Below are positions 43,646 to 52,341 of a DNA stretch of 64,000 nucleotides, one piece after another. The notes beneath the pieces are model-generated. The model searched no databases. It was not told where the DNA came from and saw only the letters and a list, made by a program, of their open reading frames with translations. This DNA is from Acidobacteriota bacterium. GTDB lineage: Bacteria > Acidobacteriota > Terriglobia > Acidiferrales > UBA7541. The stretch is taken from assembly GCA_003223215.1 (NCBI GenBank), contig QHYH01000088.1:1-64000 (forward strand), read 5' to 3'. The translations under genes were made by a program, and so were the position numbers. How positions within the stretch are numbered: the first letter of the stretch is position 1; every line of letters begins with the position of its first letter.

Positions 43646-45393
43646 TTTGCCCCTCCCGTCTTGACTGTGTCATGGGCGGGCGGCGGCAGAATCGGCGGCC
43701 GGTCGGTCGAAGTTTCCTTTTTCTGCACTTCCATTTCGGAAATGAGAATCGCGGGCGAAGCGGCCGCCACCGGAACGGACCCGGATTCGGCGCCGCAATA
43801 GCCGTTGAACACTTCCGGCTTGTCGCCCGTGGCCACGATCTTGGTCAAAGCGGCCAGCGGCGTGCCCACGATGTCCACTCCCCGCACGAGTTCATCGGGC
43901 CGGCCATCAGGAAAGACCTCGTAAACCACCAGCGGCTGCACCTGAAAAGCCTGCGGCTGCCCCCGCCCGGTGAAGGTGAATCCCCCGGCGATGTCGTCGA
44001 TCAGCAGCCCGTATGGTTTGTGTTGTTCCCTGATCAATTCGATGAATTTCCCTCGAAGCTCCGCGTTGCTCACCGTTTTGCTGCTTTGCACGATGAGGTT
44101 GCCCTGCCGCGAAACCGGTGTCGCGCCAAGCTGCCTCCGTCCGTGCCCGTTCGAGTGCGGAAAGCCCACCAGCGGCGACCGCGACATCTCGAAACTCTTC
44201 AACACCCCGTGATCGACCAGCGTCACGCGCTCGGCCGGCACGCCTTCGTCATCAAACTGGTAGTAGCCGAGCAAATCCTGCCCTCCCAGCTTCCTCATGG
44301 TGGTGTCGTCGGTGATGCTCAGGAAAGGCGGCAGAATTTGCTCTCCGACTTTTTTCGAGAAGGTTTGTCCTTCGCTCACGTCTTTTTGCCGGTGGCCTTC
44401 CGCGCGGTGGCCAAAAACCTCGTGGAAGAACACCGCGGCGGCGCGTCCCGTGAGCAGCGCCGGGCCAACGGTTGGGTCGACAATCGGCGCCTTGATCAGC
44501 CCTTCCAGCTCCTTGCGCATGGTCGCTTCGGCAGCGTACACGGCCTTGTCATCCGGCGCTTCTTTCGGATCCACCCAGTCAAAGTTGTAATAGCGGTCGA
44601 TGTCCATCCCGTCGGGCGCCTTCCCCTGGATAAACAGTTCCAACCGGTAGCGCACCTGTCCGAACTGCAGTTGCGTCCCTTCGCTGGTCACTTGCAGCAC
44701 GTTTTGCGCCTGCGCGCTGAAGGTCACGATGGAATTGATGATGGCCGCCGATTCGCGAAAGGCTTTCGTGTACGCGCGCACTTTGGCTTCCCACGGCGTG
44801 CGGTCCACGTTGATGGAAACCTGCGGCGAGATGGAAACGTGCGGCTGCTCGCGGGAAAAATCCGGGGCCTTGCCCTCGACCGTTTCTACCTTCACTTCTT
44901 TTCCCGTCTTGATCTTAATCAGCGCTTCTTCGGCGGCGCGGTACTGTTTGTCGGTTTCGAGCCAGGCGGAGCGGCGCAGCACTTCGGGGTCGTTATCCAC
45001 GGGCACGGCCACGACCGGGTTGTCGCTTTGTACTTGCCGTTCCCCGACCTTGTGGGTGTCATCCAGCTGGTAGCTGCCGGCGCGCACCGAAACCTCTAGA
45101 TAGCGGTTGCGCACCGCCCTGCTGTCGAGCAATGCTCCGTTCGAACCCGAGACGTCCACTCTCTGCGTGTCGGTGACCGCATATCCGATGTAATACGCCG
45201 CAGGGTCCTGGGCGCCGTAGGTCTTCATCGAGCGGTCGAGTTCCGCCTGGAGCGCTCCGAGCAACGGTGAACGCTGCGCCTGGGCGTCCGGCGGGTAAGC
45301 CGCGGCCTTCGGCGCAAACAGCGTAGCCAAGCCCGCGAGGAGACCCAGCCCAATAAGATAGGAAGCCCATGCACTTCGCTTGGCATTATTCAA
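43642..45393 (-). CDS. TldD-like zinc metalloprotease with a signal peptide
   Basis: A 583-residue TldD-family protein with the zinc motif FFHEVFGHRAEGHR (His324, His328) and downstream FDDEGVPAERVTLVDHGVL. Cytosolic TldD with TldE degrades unfolded peptides and matures microcin B17. Here the protein starts with a clear signal peptide: SYLIGLGLLAGLATLFAP then KAAA, so it should act outside the cytoplasm. It is the first gene of the pair. The next gene upstream is a FecR-domain gene on the same strand, 236 bases away. The secreted version of this pair appears not to have a defined substrate. Confidence 0.86.
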   Translation of the reverse strand: MNNAKRSAWASYLIGLGLLAGLATLFAPKAAAYPPDAQAQRSPLLGALQAELDRSMKTYGAQDPAAYYIGYAVTDTQRVDVSGSNGALLDSRAVRNRYLEVSVRAGSYQLDDTHKVGERQVQSDNPVVAVPVDNDPEVLRRSAWLETDKQYRAAEEALIKIKTGKEVKVETVEGKAPDFSREQPHVSISPQVSINVDRTPWEAKVRAYTKAFRESAAIINSIVTFSAQAQNVLQVTSEGTQLQFGQVRYRLELFIQGKAPDGMDIDRYYNFDWVDPKEAPDDKAVYAAEATMRKELEGLIKAPIVDPTVGPALLTGRAAAVFFHEVFGHRAEGHRQKDVSEGQTFSKKVGEQILPPFLSITDDTTMRKLGGQDLLGYYQFDDEGVPAERVTLVDHGVLKSFEMSRSPLVGFPHSNGHGRRQLGATPVSRQGNLIVQSSKTVSNAELRGKFIELIREQHKPYGLLIDDIAGGFTFTGRGQPQAFQVQPLVVYEVFPDGRPDELVRGVDIVGTPLAALTKIVATGDKPEVFNGYCGAESGSVPVAAASPAILISEMEVQKKETSTDRPPILPPPAHDTVKTGGAK

Positions 45394-45629
45394 GGGGAAA
45401 CCTCATTCTCTTTGACGGGACTCGCGAAACATTCAGTGTACGCTAATGGAGAGGGCGTGCCAAACACCGCGGACGCAATCTTTCCTTCCCGACAATTCGT
45501 TTGACGGCTGGTTTGTTCTTTCCGTTGCACGCCGGGCGGGAAGCTGCGCTTTGCCGCGATGAGGGTAAAGCCGACAACCTGGCGCTCGAGCGCAAGCTTG
45601 GTTTAGGGGTTTATTATAGGCGCGCTCGC

Positions 45630-46439
45630 TCAGCAAGCTTTGCTGGCGATACAGCCATTCTGGGGCGGCTTCGTGCCGCCGCCGCGGGTCAATCCCACAC
45701 CCAACCCCGTTCCGACCGCTCCCGCGAGGATTCCGACCGTTCCCCACACGCCAAGGTGCGGGTGCGGCCCGGCTCGGGCGGTTGCGCCCGACGGCGCGCC
45801 TGCGTTGGTGTCGTTGCTCGAGGTCACCAGCACGTCGAGGGTGGCTTGCTGTGGCGGCAACGGCGCGGAATTGTCACCGCTGCGCACGCTGGTCATCTGC
45901 CCGGCCTTGGCCATCACACAAACACCGGCAAGGTTGCAGACCTTCACGAGCCCTTCGAATACGATCACGTTCATCGCGTTGTTCGCATATTCCACAAAAA
46001 AATCCGTGCCCACGACGCCCGCGACGCCGGCTGCGGTGCGTAGCTCGAATTTCCCGTCGGGCTTCGTGATTTTTTGCGCCTGCGTCCGCAGCTTTCCATA
46101 AGTGAGCTCGAGTTCGGTTTGCTGCGCGCCCGCATCATGCTTGATCACCTGGATGGAGGAATCCGAGCCAACGTTGAGCACCGAACCGTCGTCGAGCGCG
46201 ATGCGCGCCCGCGCACTCACCTGGGTGTTTACGAGGTCTTGCCAGTTCACAACCGTCTTGGCCGCGGCAGGAATGGTTTTGCCGCTGCGCGCAAGGTTCA
46301 CCGCCGGGATCACCCGCGAAACCTCGCCCGCGCGCGGCCCCGTCCCCGCGGGAGCTGCCGAGCTATCGCAAGGCATCGCCACGAGCCAGGAAAGCAGCAT
46401 CGCCAAAGCCATGGCACACGGAGACTTCTTGATCATCAT
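45630..46439 (-). CDS. FecR-domain exported protein
   Basis: A 269-residue protein. A signal peptide (LAMLLSWLVAMPCDSSAA) precedes a FecR domain: ALDDGSVLNVGSDSSIQVI, LELTYGKLRTQAQ, TAAGVAGVVGTDFFVEY and VIVFEGLVKVCNL. The C-terminal third is low-complexity, with a Gly-rich helix (GVWGTVGILAGAVGTGLGVG) and a final CIASKAC. FecR domains sense or bind surface ligands; there is no sigma factor beside it, so this is a standalone type. Start chosen at 46439 (MMIKKSPCAMAL); 46460 is possible. It shares strand with the TldD/TldE-like pair. Confidence 0.82.
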   Translation of the reverse strand: MMIKKSPCAMALAMLLSWLVAMPCDSSAAPAGTGPRAGEVSRVIPAVNLARSGKTIPAAAKTVVNWQDLVNTQVSARARIALDDGSVLNVGSDSSIQVIKHDAGAQQTELELTYGKLRTQAQKITKPDGKFELRTAAGVAGVVGTDFFVEYANNAMNVIVFEGLVKVCNLAGVCVMAKAGQMTSVRSGDNSAPLPPQQATLDVLVTSSNDTNAGAPSGATARAGPHPHLGVWGTVGILAGAVGTGLGVGLTRGGGTKPPQNGCIASKAC

Positions 46440-46640
46440 CTTGGCTTCTCCTCGGAGCACGACCCTATCTATCGTTGTTACCGGAGGCCCGCAGAACTGT
46501 CAATCGCTCTGAGGAAGCCGCTTGTCCACTCTCTACCCGACCGCGAGGACAGGAAAGGTGGTGTGGTTTCCCCGCGCAAGGTCATTCCTGCGGTTTCCTA
46601 ATCCCCACGCTTTTCGCTTTTCTTCCGCCTCCGCCCGATA

Positions 46641-46871
46641 GTGGGTTCTATGGCGACCTGGGATTTTTCGGTGCTGAAAGAGATTGCGTTTCGAGAAAGC
46701 CGCGGGCTCGAATTCCGCGCGGAGATCTTCAACCTCTTGAGCCGCGCCAATTCCAATACGCCCAATCTGATCGCTTTCACTCCATCGGGCGTTTCCGGCA
46801 CGGCCGGAGCCATCAGCAGCACTTCCACTACTTCGCGCCAGGTGCAATTCGCGCTGGAGCTTCACTGGTAG
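46641..46871 (+). pseudogene. C-terminal fragment of a TonB-dependent receptor
   Basis: A 76-residue frame reads FSVLKEIAFRESRGLEFRAE, then IFNLLSRANSNTPNL and ends QVQFALELHW, a typical last beta-strand set of Oar-like TonB-dependent outer membrane proteins, with a terminal aromatic residue. The preceding strands are absent: upstream sequence (46500-46640) has no continuing frame. It is therefore the relic of a deleted receptor gene. It converges on, and overlaps by 44 bases, the end of the PilZ gene. Confidence 0.7.
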
Positions 46872-47271
46872 GGAGAAGCCTTGCTCGACTATGCCCGGGC
46901 TTCGGCCGGTACCGATCGGCGGAGGGTTTGGTTCCCGGCGCCGGAAAGGACATCTTCCAAAAGTTTGCCTGAGGCGCAAGAAATGCGAACGACACGATGG
47001 TCTTTCCGCGGCCCCCTGGCCGAAGAGACACCACTCGGCATTCCGCTTTCTGCTTGCTGTGCTCGTTAGCCAGGATGAGTGTCTGCCCGACCGACAAGGG
47101 GACGTCCAGAACCGTAAGCCCACCGTGCCCGCTCACGGAAAGAGAGCGGGTCCGGGTCTTGAACCTCTGGTTTTGTCCATCGATTCCTTGCACGGTCAAA
47201 TCGACGAAGACGGATACGCGGACGGTTCGACGGCGTTCGCCGTTCCGACAGTGAAGGGTGGCCATGATCAA
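46828..47271 (-). CDS. PilZ-domain protein
   Basis: A 147-residue protein. The region RRRTVRVSVFVDLTVQGI followed by SLSVSGHGGLTVLDVPLSVG and ECRVVSLRPGGRGKTIVSFA matches a PilZ domain, which binds cyclic-di-GMP through an RxxxR and a DxSxxG motif. Here the N-terminal arginines are present but the second motif is S-V-S-G-H-G, so binding may be weakened. The last 40 residues are a basic, disordered tail that overlaps the receptor fragment. ATG at residue 3 (47265) is equally possible. Confidence 0.68.
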   Translation of the reverse strand: MIMATLHCRNGERRRTVRVSVFVDLTVQGIDGQNQRFKTRTRSLSVSGHGGLTVLDVPLSVGQTLILANEHSKQKAECRVVSLRPGGRGKTIVSFAFLAPQANFWKMSFPAPGTKPSADRYRPKPGHSRARLLPTSEAPARIAPGAK

Positions 47272-47696
47272 GTCCTCTGCTTTCTGCGAATCTCGAGGCT
47301 CTTACTGCTTGTCGCTCTGACGAGCCGGGAACCTAAGCTCGAATCCGGGTTGCGACGTTGACTTCTAGCACCAGGTGCTGGTTCGCATGAGAGTAGTCTT
47401 GGCCGTTTCCAGGTGGAATAGCTTGTCGGTACCAAACGCGGGTTCCGCCCGGGCAGTACCTTCCGGCCAGCACTCTCCGAGCCTACCTCCTACGCCAACC
47501 TTTCACTGGCTTCCAGCTTTTAGAAATCCGAGCTCCCTGCCGGCATTGATTCGGGAGGAGCCGCGCGAACCGTTTTCCCCGGTTCCTCGAGGTAAACATG
47601 CGGGAACTTTTCAGCGGCCGTTTCCGTACCTTTTAGTGCAGGCGGTTCCCAACATGCGCCCGGAAGGGCGCTTCCTTAGAGAAGAAGGAGCAGGGT
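47272..47696. other. Intergenic region without a supported gene
   Basis: No convincing frame on either strand. Close to the right end there is a perfect hairpin GCGCCC-GGAA-GGGCGC (47656-47671), 25 bases before the start of the next gene, with the ribosome site GGAG between. It may be a leader structure. The rest has mixed composition and no tRNA-like or terminator features. Confidence 0.5.
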
Positions 47697-48053
47697 ATGG
47701 ACGGACAACTGATCGGATTGGTGGCGGTCATTTTGGGGATGGGGATTCCTCTCGGCGCCCTTTACACCTATTACCGAGTTCGCAAGCTGCGGAGCGAAGA
47801 GCGACTCGCCGCCATCGCGCGGGGAGCCACGATTCCCGTTGAGCCCGAGTTGAACCAGGCGGCGCGTTCGCGCCGGGCGGGCATTTTGCTCGTGAGCGGC
47901 GCCATCGGCTATATCCTGGCGTTCGGGCTGATCGCGCAAATTCAGGCGGACCGTGACGTGTGGACCGCCGCGGCGCTCGGCATCATTCCCTTGGCCGTGG
48001 GCGTCGGCTATTTCGTCGATTGGAAACTGATTCACCGCGAAGCCGGGACGTAA
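47697..48053 (+). CDS. DUF6249-like small membrane protein
   Basis: A 118-residue protein with an N-terminal helix (LIGLVAVILGMGIPLGALYT), a cytoplasmic segment YYRVRKLRSEERLAAIARG, then two further helices (AGILLVSGAIGYILAFGLIA and AALGIIPLAVGVGYFVDW). This layout matches small uncharacterised membrane proteins found next to RNA polymerase sigma genes in Acidobacteria. A good ribosome site (AAGGAG) is placed 8 bases before the ATG. A terminator follows 30 bases after the stop. Confidence 0.7.
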   Translation: MDGQLIGLVAVILGMGIPLGALYTYYRVRKLRSEERLAAIARGATIPVEPELNQAARSRRAGILLVSGAIGYILAFGLIAQIQADRDVWTAAALGIIPLAVGVGYFVDWKLIHREAGT

Positions 48054-48082
48054 GCCTCCCGCTCGCGCTGCTGTTGCTTGAA

Positions 48083-48123
48083 GGCGGGATCCCTTTCCGC
48101 TTCGAAAGCGGTCTCGCCTTTTT
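48083..48123 (+). terminator. Rho-independent terminator with a two-tier stem
   Basis: GGCGGGA pairs with TCTCGCC around an inner CCGCTT/AAGCGG hairpin, and is followed by TTTTTG. It ends the transcript of the small membrane protein at 47697-48053. Confidence 0.6.
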
Positions 48124-48165
48124 GTTGCCGATCATCTTTTGTTGCTGATCATCGATTACCGGAAT

Positions 48166-48363
48166 TTACGGCGTGCGCTGCTGATCTGCCACCAGGACGC
48201 CTGCCTCGGCATAGTTGGTCGTCGGGAGGTCGTGAAAGGAGACGTGAATATTTTCGCGTTTGGCCTTGCCGTCCTCGATCAACACCGCGGTAACACGCTC
48301 GGCGATCTTTCGCTTTTGTTCCGGGCTGCGTCCTTCGACCCAGGTAATCTCGACGTGCGGCAT
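48166..48363 (-). CDS. 4-oxalocrotonate tautomerase-like protein
   Basis: A 65-residue member of the tautomerase superfamily, which uses the N-terminal proline as a base after removal of Met. It begins PHVEITWVEGRSPEQKRKIA and continues RVTAVLIEDGKAKRENIHVS. Pro1 is present; a matching arginine is in EGRSPEQKRK. Function could be in aromatic degradation or be promiscuous. No pathway neighbours. Confidence 0.85.
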   Translation of the reverse strand: MPHVEITWVEGRSPEQKRKIAERVTAVLIEDGKAKRENIHVSFHDLPTTNYAEAGVLVADQQRTP

Positions 48364-48518
48364 TCCTTCCTCCTTAGAACAAATGACTCACGCTTCCTTA
48401 CGCGCCCCTCGAAACAGGGCCTCCGCATTCTAGCCGCTTTTCTCCATTCCCTTTGGCATGGTCCCGGAACCGGCGCTCGGCAAGGCCCGAGATGGCTCTG
48501 TGATAGAATGAGCGTTCC

Positions 48519-49292
48519 ATGCATCCGGCGATTCCCCATCTGATTGAGCTGCAGCGGGTAGACCATCAGATGGCCGTCCTTCGCGCGGAACTGGAATCCT
48601 TCCCCAAGCGGCTCCGCGAAGCGGACACCAAGCTCAGCGGCGCCCGCGCGGAAATCGCCTCTGCCAAAGACGCGCTTGCGAAGATCACCACCGAGCGCAA
48701 GAAGTTCGAATTCGCAGGCCAGGAATGGAAGGACCGCGTTCGGAAATACCGCGACCAGAGCGGCGCGGTGAAGACCAACGACGCCTATCGCGCGCTCCAG
48801 CATGAAATTTCGAATGCCGAGGCGGAAATCGCCAAAGCCGAAGACCGCCAGCTCGAGGTCATGATGAGAGCGGAGGAGGTGGAGCGGCGCCTCAGGCTCG
48901 CGGAATCCCGGCTGAAAGAAACGGAAGAAAGCCTCGCGGCAGAGAGAAAAACCATCGAAGCGCAAGCAGGCGAGATCAGAAAACAGCTGGAAGCTTCGAC
49001 CGCCGAGCGTGAAAAAATCATCGCGCCCGTGCCGGAAGATTTGCGCGATCTCTACGCGCGCATCGCCAGGCGCCATGGCGGCACGGCCCTGGCGCAGGTG
49101 CGCGAAGATCAGTGCCGCGGCTGCGGCCTGCGCGTCTTGCCGCACATCGTGCAGGAGCTGCGCTCGGAAACCAGCGAAGAAGTCTACCGCTGTGAAAGCT
49201 GCGGCCTCATTCTCCATTCGCTCGAGCCGGTCCCGTACGCCAAAACGGCGGGCGGCTCCGCGAAAGCCGCTTCACCGCCGTCCACCAGCTGA
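48519..49292 (+). CDS. Coiled-coil zinc-ribbon protein (CT398-like)
   Basis: A 257-residue protein. Most of it is a long coiled coil (about 10-185, with LRAELESFPKRLREADTKL and EAEIAKAEDRQLEVMMRAEE). The C-terminus carries a zinc ribbon: REDQCRGCGLRVLPHIV and VYRCESCGLIL (two CxxC knuckles). Related proteins (DUF164/zf-RING_7, e.g. CT398) bind sigma-54 or RNA-linked partners; role here is not known. The stop codon overlaps the start of the RNase HI gene (TGATG), so the pair is translationally coupled. Confidence 0.85.
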   Translation: MHPAIPHLIELQRVDHQMAVLRAELESFPKRLREADTKLSGARAEIASAKDALAKITTERKKFEFAGQEWKDRVRKYRDQSGAVKTNDAYRALQHEISNAEAEIAKAEDRQLEVMMRAEEVERRLRLAESRLKETEESLAAERKTIEAQAGEIRKQLEASTAEREKIIAPVPEDLRDLYARIARRHGGTALAQVREDQCRGCGLRVLPHIVQELRSETSEEVYRCESCGLILHSLEPVPYAKTAGGSAKAASPPSTS

Positions 49293-49945
49293 TGCCGCGC
49301 CGTCCTCCTACTACCCGAGGCAAAAGCCTCTTCAGCGATGCCGCTCCGGAGACGAAGCCTGCCGCCGCGGCGGCCCATCGCGCCAACATTGACGGCGCCT
49401 CGCGCGGCAATCCCGGCCCGGCGGCCTACGGCGTGGTCATTCGGGATGCGCGCGGCGAAGCCGTCGCCAAGCTTAAGAAGTACATCGGCCGGTTTACCAA
49501 CAACGTCGCGGAATACTACGGTCTCATCGCGGCCATGGACTATGCGCACGCGCACGGTATTCGCGCGATTCGCGTCGTGAGCGATTCCGAGCTGCTCGTC
49601 AAACAGATGCGCGGGCTGTATAGAGTAAAGAGCGCCGATCTCCAGCCGCTCTACGAACGCGCGCAGAAAATGTCGGCGGGATTCGACTCGTTCCGCATCG
49701 AGCACGTTTATCGCGAGCAGAACCGCGAAGCCGACGCCCTTGCCAACGAGGCCCTCGACGAGACCGAAGGCAAGCCGCCCAATCCGCCCGCGGCAAAGTC
49801 CGAATCTCCGGAGAGGGCCCTGCCGCGGCGCATCCCCGCGCGTTTTCGCGGCGGCGTGCTCTACCTTCTCGAAGACGTTGGCCTGCCCGATGGCACGGTC
49901 GTCGAAGTTTCCATTTTTCCGCTGCAAAAACGCGAATCGTCCTAG
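49292..49945 (+). CDS. RNase HI-family protein with a DUF104-like C-terminal extension
   Basis: A 217-residue protein. Its RNase H fold keeps the four acidic residues: NIDGASRGNPGPAA, NNVAEYYGLIAAM, VVSDSELLVKQM and NREADALANEAL. It should cleave RNA in RNA-DNA hybrids. A linker rich in Pro/Glu leads to a last 35 residues, IPARFRGGVLYLLEDVGLPD and GTVVEVSIF, that resemble a DUF104-like small beta domain usually found alone in toxin-antitoxin contexts. The start overlaps the zinc-ribbon gene; an alternative beginning without the first 20 basic residues is possible. Confidence 0.86.
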   Translation: MPRRPPTTRGKSLFSDAAPETKPAAAAAHRANIDGASRGNPGPAAYGVVIRDARGEAVAKLKKYIGRFTNNVAEYYGLIAAMDYAHAHGIRAIRVVSDSELLVKQMRGLYRVKSADLQPLYERAQKMSAGFDSFRIEHVYREQNREADALANEALDETEGKPPNPPAAKSESPERALPRRIPARFRGGVLYLLEDVGLPDGTVVEVSIFPLQKRESS

Positions 49946-49967
49946 CGTCGACGGCAAACCGAAAAGC

Positions 49968-51002
49968 CTACTTCAGCAGATAGGAGCGATACAGCGTGTC
50001 GCGCTGGGCGGGAATGAAGCCGGCGTCGGAAATGATGCGGCGCAGCTCGCCTTCGTTGGTGCGGTTTTTCACGCCGGCGGCGAACACCACGTTCTCTTCG
50101 ATCAAGATGCTCCCGACGTCATCGGCCCCGAATTGCAGGCCCACCTGGCAAACCTTGATTCCCGGGGTGAGCCAGCTCGACTGGATGTGATCGATGTTGT
50201 CGAGATAGAGTCGGCTGACGGCCAGCGTTTTCAGATAATCGACCGCCGTCGTCTCCTGCACTTTTTTGCCGAGCGCGGTATTCTCGGCGGCAAACATCCA
50301 GGGGATAAACGCGGTAAACCCGCCGGTGTCTTCCTGGATGCGCCGGATGCGCTCGAAGTGATTGACGCGGTGGCGGAGCTCTTCGCCGCACCCGAACATC
50401 ATGGTCGCCGTGGTGCGCAATCCGAGCGAGTGCGCGATGCGGTGCACTGCCTCCCACTCGTCGCTGGTGCATTTGAGGCGCGCGATTCGGGCGCGCACTT
50501 CGTCGTCGAGAATTTCCGCGCCGCCCCCGGGAATGGACGCGAGGCCCGCGTCCATCAGCCGCTCGATCGTCTCGCGGATGCCGATTTCCGACACTTCCGC
50601 GATCGACAGAATTTCCGGCGCGGAAAAACAATGCAGATGCACTTGCGGGTAGCGGGCCTGCAAAGAGCGCAGCAGATTTTCGTAGTAGCCGATCTGCAGG
50701 TCCGGGTGCAAGCCGCCCTGCAGCAGAATGCCCGTGCCGCCGAGCTCGAGCATCTCCTCGATCTTTTTGTAGATTTCCTCGAACGGCAGAAGGTAGCCGT
50801 CTTTCGCGCCGAGCGGGCGGTAAAACGCGCAAAACGAACAGTATTCGGTGCAGAAATTCGTGTAGTTGATGTTGCGATCGATCTGATAGGTGACCACGCG
50901 CGGATCGTTTTTCTCGAGCCGCATTTGATGCGCTTCCATGCCGAGGCCGAGGAGGTCCTCGGATTCCAGCATTTCGAGTGCTTGTTGTTTTGTCAGTGCC
51001 AA
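49968..51002 (-). CDS. mqnC: Cyclic dehypoxanthinyl futalosine synthase
   Basis: A 344-residue radical SAM enzyme of the futalosine menaquinone pathway. The SAM cluster motif is FCTEYCSFCAFYR (CxxxCxxC), preceded by DRNINYTNF, which marks MqnC rather than MqnE. Later segments LLQGGLHPDLQIGYYENLL and SIPGGGAEIL are typical. It closes the futalosine derivative into a spiro ring. It lies downstream of mqnA by 44 bases on the same strand; mqnB, mqnD and mqnE are not in the window. Confidence 0.93.
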   Translation of the reverse strand: MALTKQQALEMLESEDLLGLGMEAHQMRLEKNDPRVVTYQIDRNINYTNFCTEYCSFCAFYRPLGAKDGYLLPFEEIYKKIEEMLELGGTGILLQGGLHPDLQIGYYENLLRSLQARYPQVHLHCFSAPEILSIAEVSEIGIRETIERLMDAGLASIPGGGAEILDDEVRARIARLKCTSDEWEAVHRIAHSLGLRTTATMMFGCGEELRHRVNHFERIRRIQEDTGGFTAFIPWMFAAENTALGKKVQETTAVDYLKTLAVSRLYLDNIDHIQSSWLTPGIKVCQVGLQFGADDVGSILIEENVVFAAGVKNRTNEGELRRIISDAGFIPAQRDTLYRSYLLK

Positions 51003-51046
51003 GGTAGGTCCTTTTTTGCCTGGAACGGTCCTTTGAAAACAGACGG

Positions 51047-51946
51047 CTACAGTTTCACGGCCTCGGATTTTGCGGCGGCCCAGTGGATGGCTTCGGCTTT
51101 CCGAATGAGGCCGAGTTTCGCCGCGTGCTCGAAATAGAGTTCCAGCCCGCGGCGGTTTTCCGCATCGAGCGAAAAGTCGATGTTGTCGCGCAAGTAGGAT
51201 TCGAGCGCGCGCTGGGGCAGTTCGAGATCCCGGGCCGCTTCATAGCTGATTTCGCCGAGATGCGCGAGGCCGAAATCGCGCGAAGCCAGAAAATCCGCCC
51301 CGAGTTCCGCGGTGGCCAGCTCGCGGCCGAGGGCCCAGACCGCCAGAACCGCAGGCCGTCGCGTCAGGGCGCGCCACTCGCCGACCACATCCGAAACATA
51401 AAGCAATTCGCAACTGGTGATGCCGAGCGTGGCGGCCGGGCACACGGTTTGGCCGGGCGCGCCCGGCCAACCGTCTTTCGCGATCCCCAGCGAAATGCGC
51501 AGAGCGGGGTCGCCGATGATCAGCGCAGCGTCGGCGATATCGAGCATTTCCGGCAGATCGGGAAGCGCCTCGGAGAATTCGGGCGCGATGCGCCACTTCT
51601 CGGCGCACAAGATGCGCGTCAGAACCTGGGTGCTGCGCGAGCTGCTGTCCAGCGCGAAAGTTCGGACTTGCTCGATGGGCTTTTTCGCCACGATGAGCAG
51701 GCTGCGCACCTGATGCTTTGACGCGATGGCCATGTCCGGCAAGATGGCCAGGCCGGGGATGCGCTGGTACTCGATGGCCGGGATGATGGCCACGTCCGCG
51801 CGGCCGGCGCGCAAGTCGTCGGCGCACTCGGAGGGCACGGTAAACGACAGGTCGTACTTGCCCTGGAGCGGCCCGTTGGTGAAGCCCCAGACGAGCGGCG
51901 CGGTGTTCAGGTATTGCACGATGGAGATGCGTAGTTTCCTCACCAT
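51047..51946 (-). CDS. mqnA: Chorismate dehydratase
   Basis: A 299-residue periplasmic-binding-protein-like fold enzyme, first step of the futalosine route (chorismate to 3-enolpyruvyl-benzoate). It begins RISIVQYLNTAPLVWGF and has ADVAIIPAIEYQRIPGLAI, DSSSRSTQVLTRILCAEKW and GDPALRISLGI, all characteristic of MqnA. First gene of the mqnA-mqnC pair. It lacks a signal peptide, as expected for a cytosolic enzyme. Confidence 0.93.
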   Translation of the reverse strand: MVRKLRISIVQYLNTAPLVWGFTNGPLQGKYDLSFTVPSECADDLRAGRADVAIIPAIEYQRIPGLAILPDMAIASKHQVRSLLIVAKKPIEQVRTFALDSSSRSTQVLTRILCAEKWRIAPEFSEALPDLPEMLDIADAALIIGDPALRISLGIAKDGWPGAPGQTVCPAATLGITSCELLYVSDVVGEWRALTRRPAVLAVWALGRELATAELGADFLASRDFGLAHLGEISYEAARDLELPQRALESYLRDNIDFSLDAENRRGLELYFEHAAKLGLIRKAEAIHWAAAKSEAVKL

Positions 51947-52341
51947 GCGCGTGTCCGTAAGACCGGCTCAGTATAACAGAGGCGATTTTGCCAGGTGAGC
52001 CGCGACGGGAATTTAGAAAGATTCGGCGGCATTGAAAAGTTTGAAAGACGTGGCCCGCGATTGGCGGTGGGAAAGACGTCTGTGGCTTCTGGGTCTTTGC
52101 ATGTGGAGCGACAGCAATTCTGGCCACAGAGCTAAGAGCGTAAATTCGATCAGAAGATCTGCAGCGGCGCGACTTTGGGTTGACAGAGAACCTGCGGTTG
52201 GCATGTCGACGATGTTGCGACGCAAAGGTAAATGGCCAGCTACTGGGCGACGAATGCGCCCTGGCATCAGCAGGCTCGAGTGTTAGCCATTCGCCCAGTT
52301 CTCATGTACAACCATGTGTTGCGTTCGGAGGTTTTTCCAAC
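51947..52341. other. Divergent intergenic region, no supported gene
   Basis: Holds the promoters of mqnA (left) and the metalloprotease (right). Upstream extension of the metalloprotease frame to 52180 has non-coding composition and was not used. Nothing else is recognised. Confidence 0.5.

Noticed and set aside
52180-52341. Longer start for the metalloprotease
   Set aside because: The added 54 residues lack coding character; the signal peptide begins right after the ATG at 52342.
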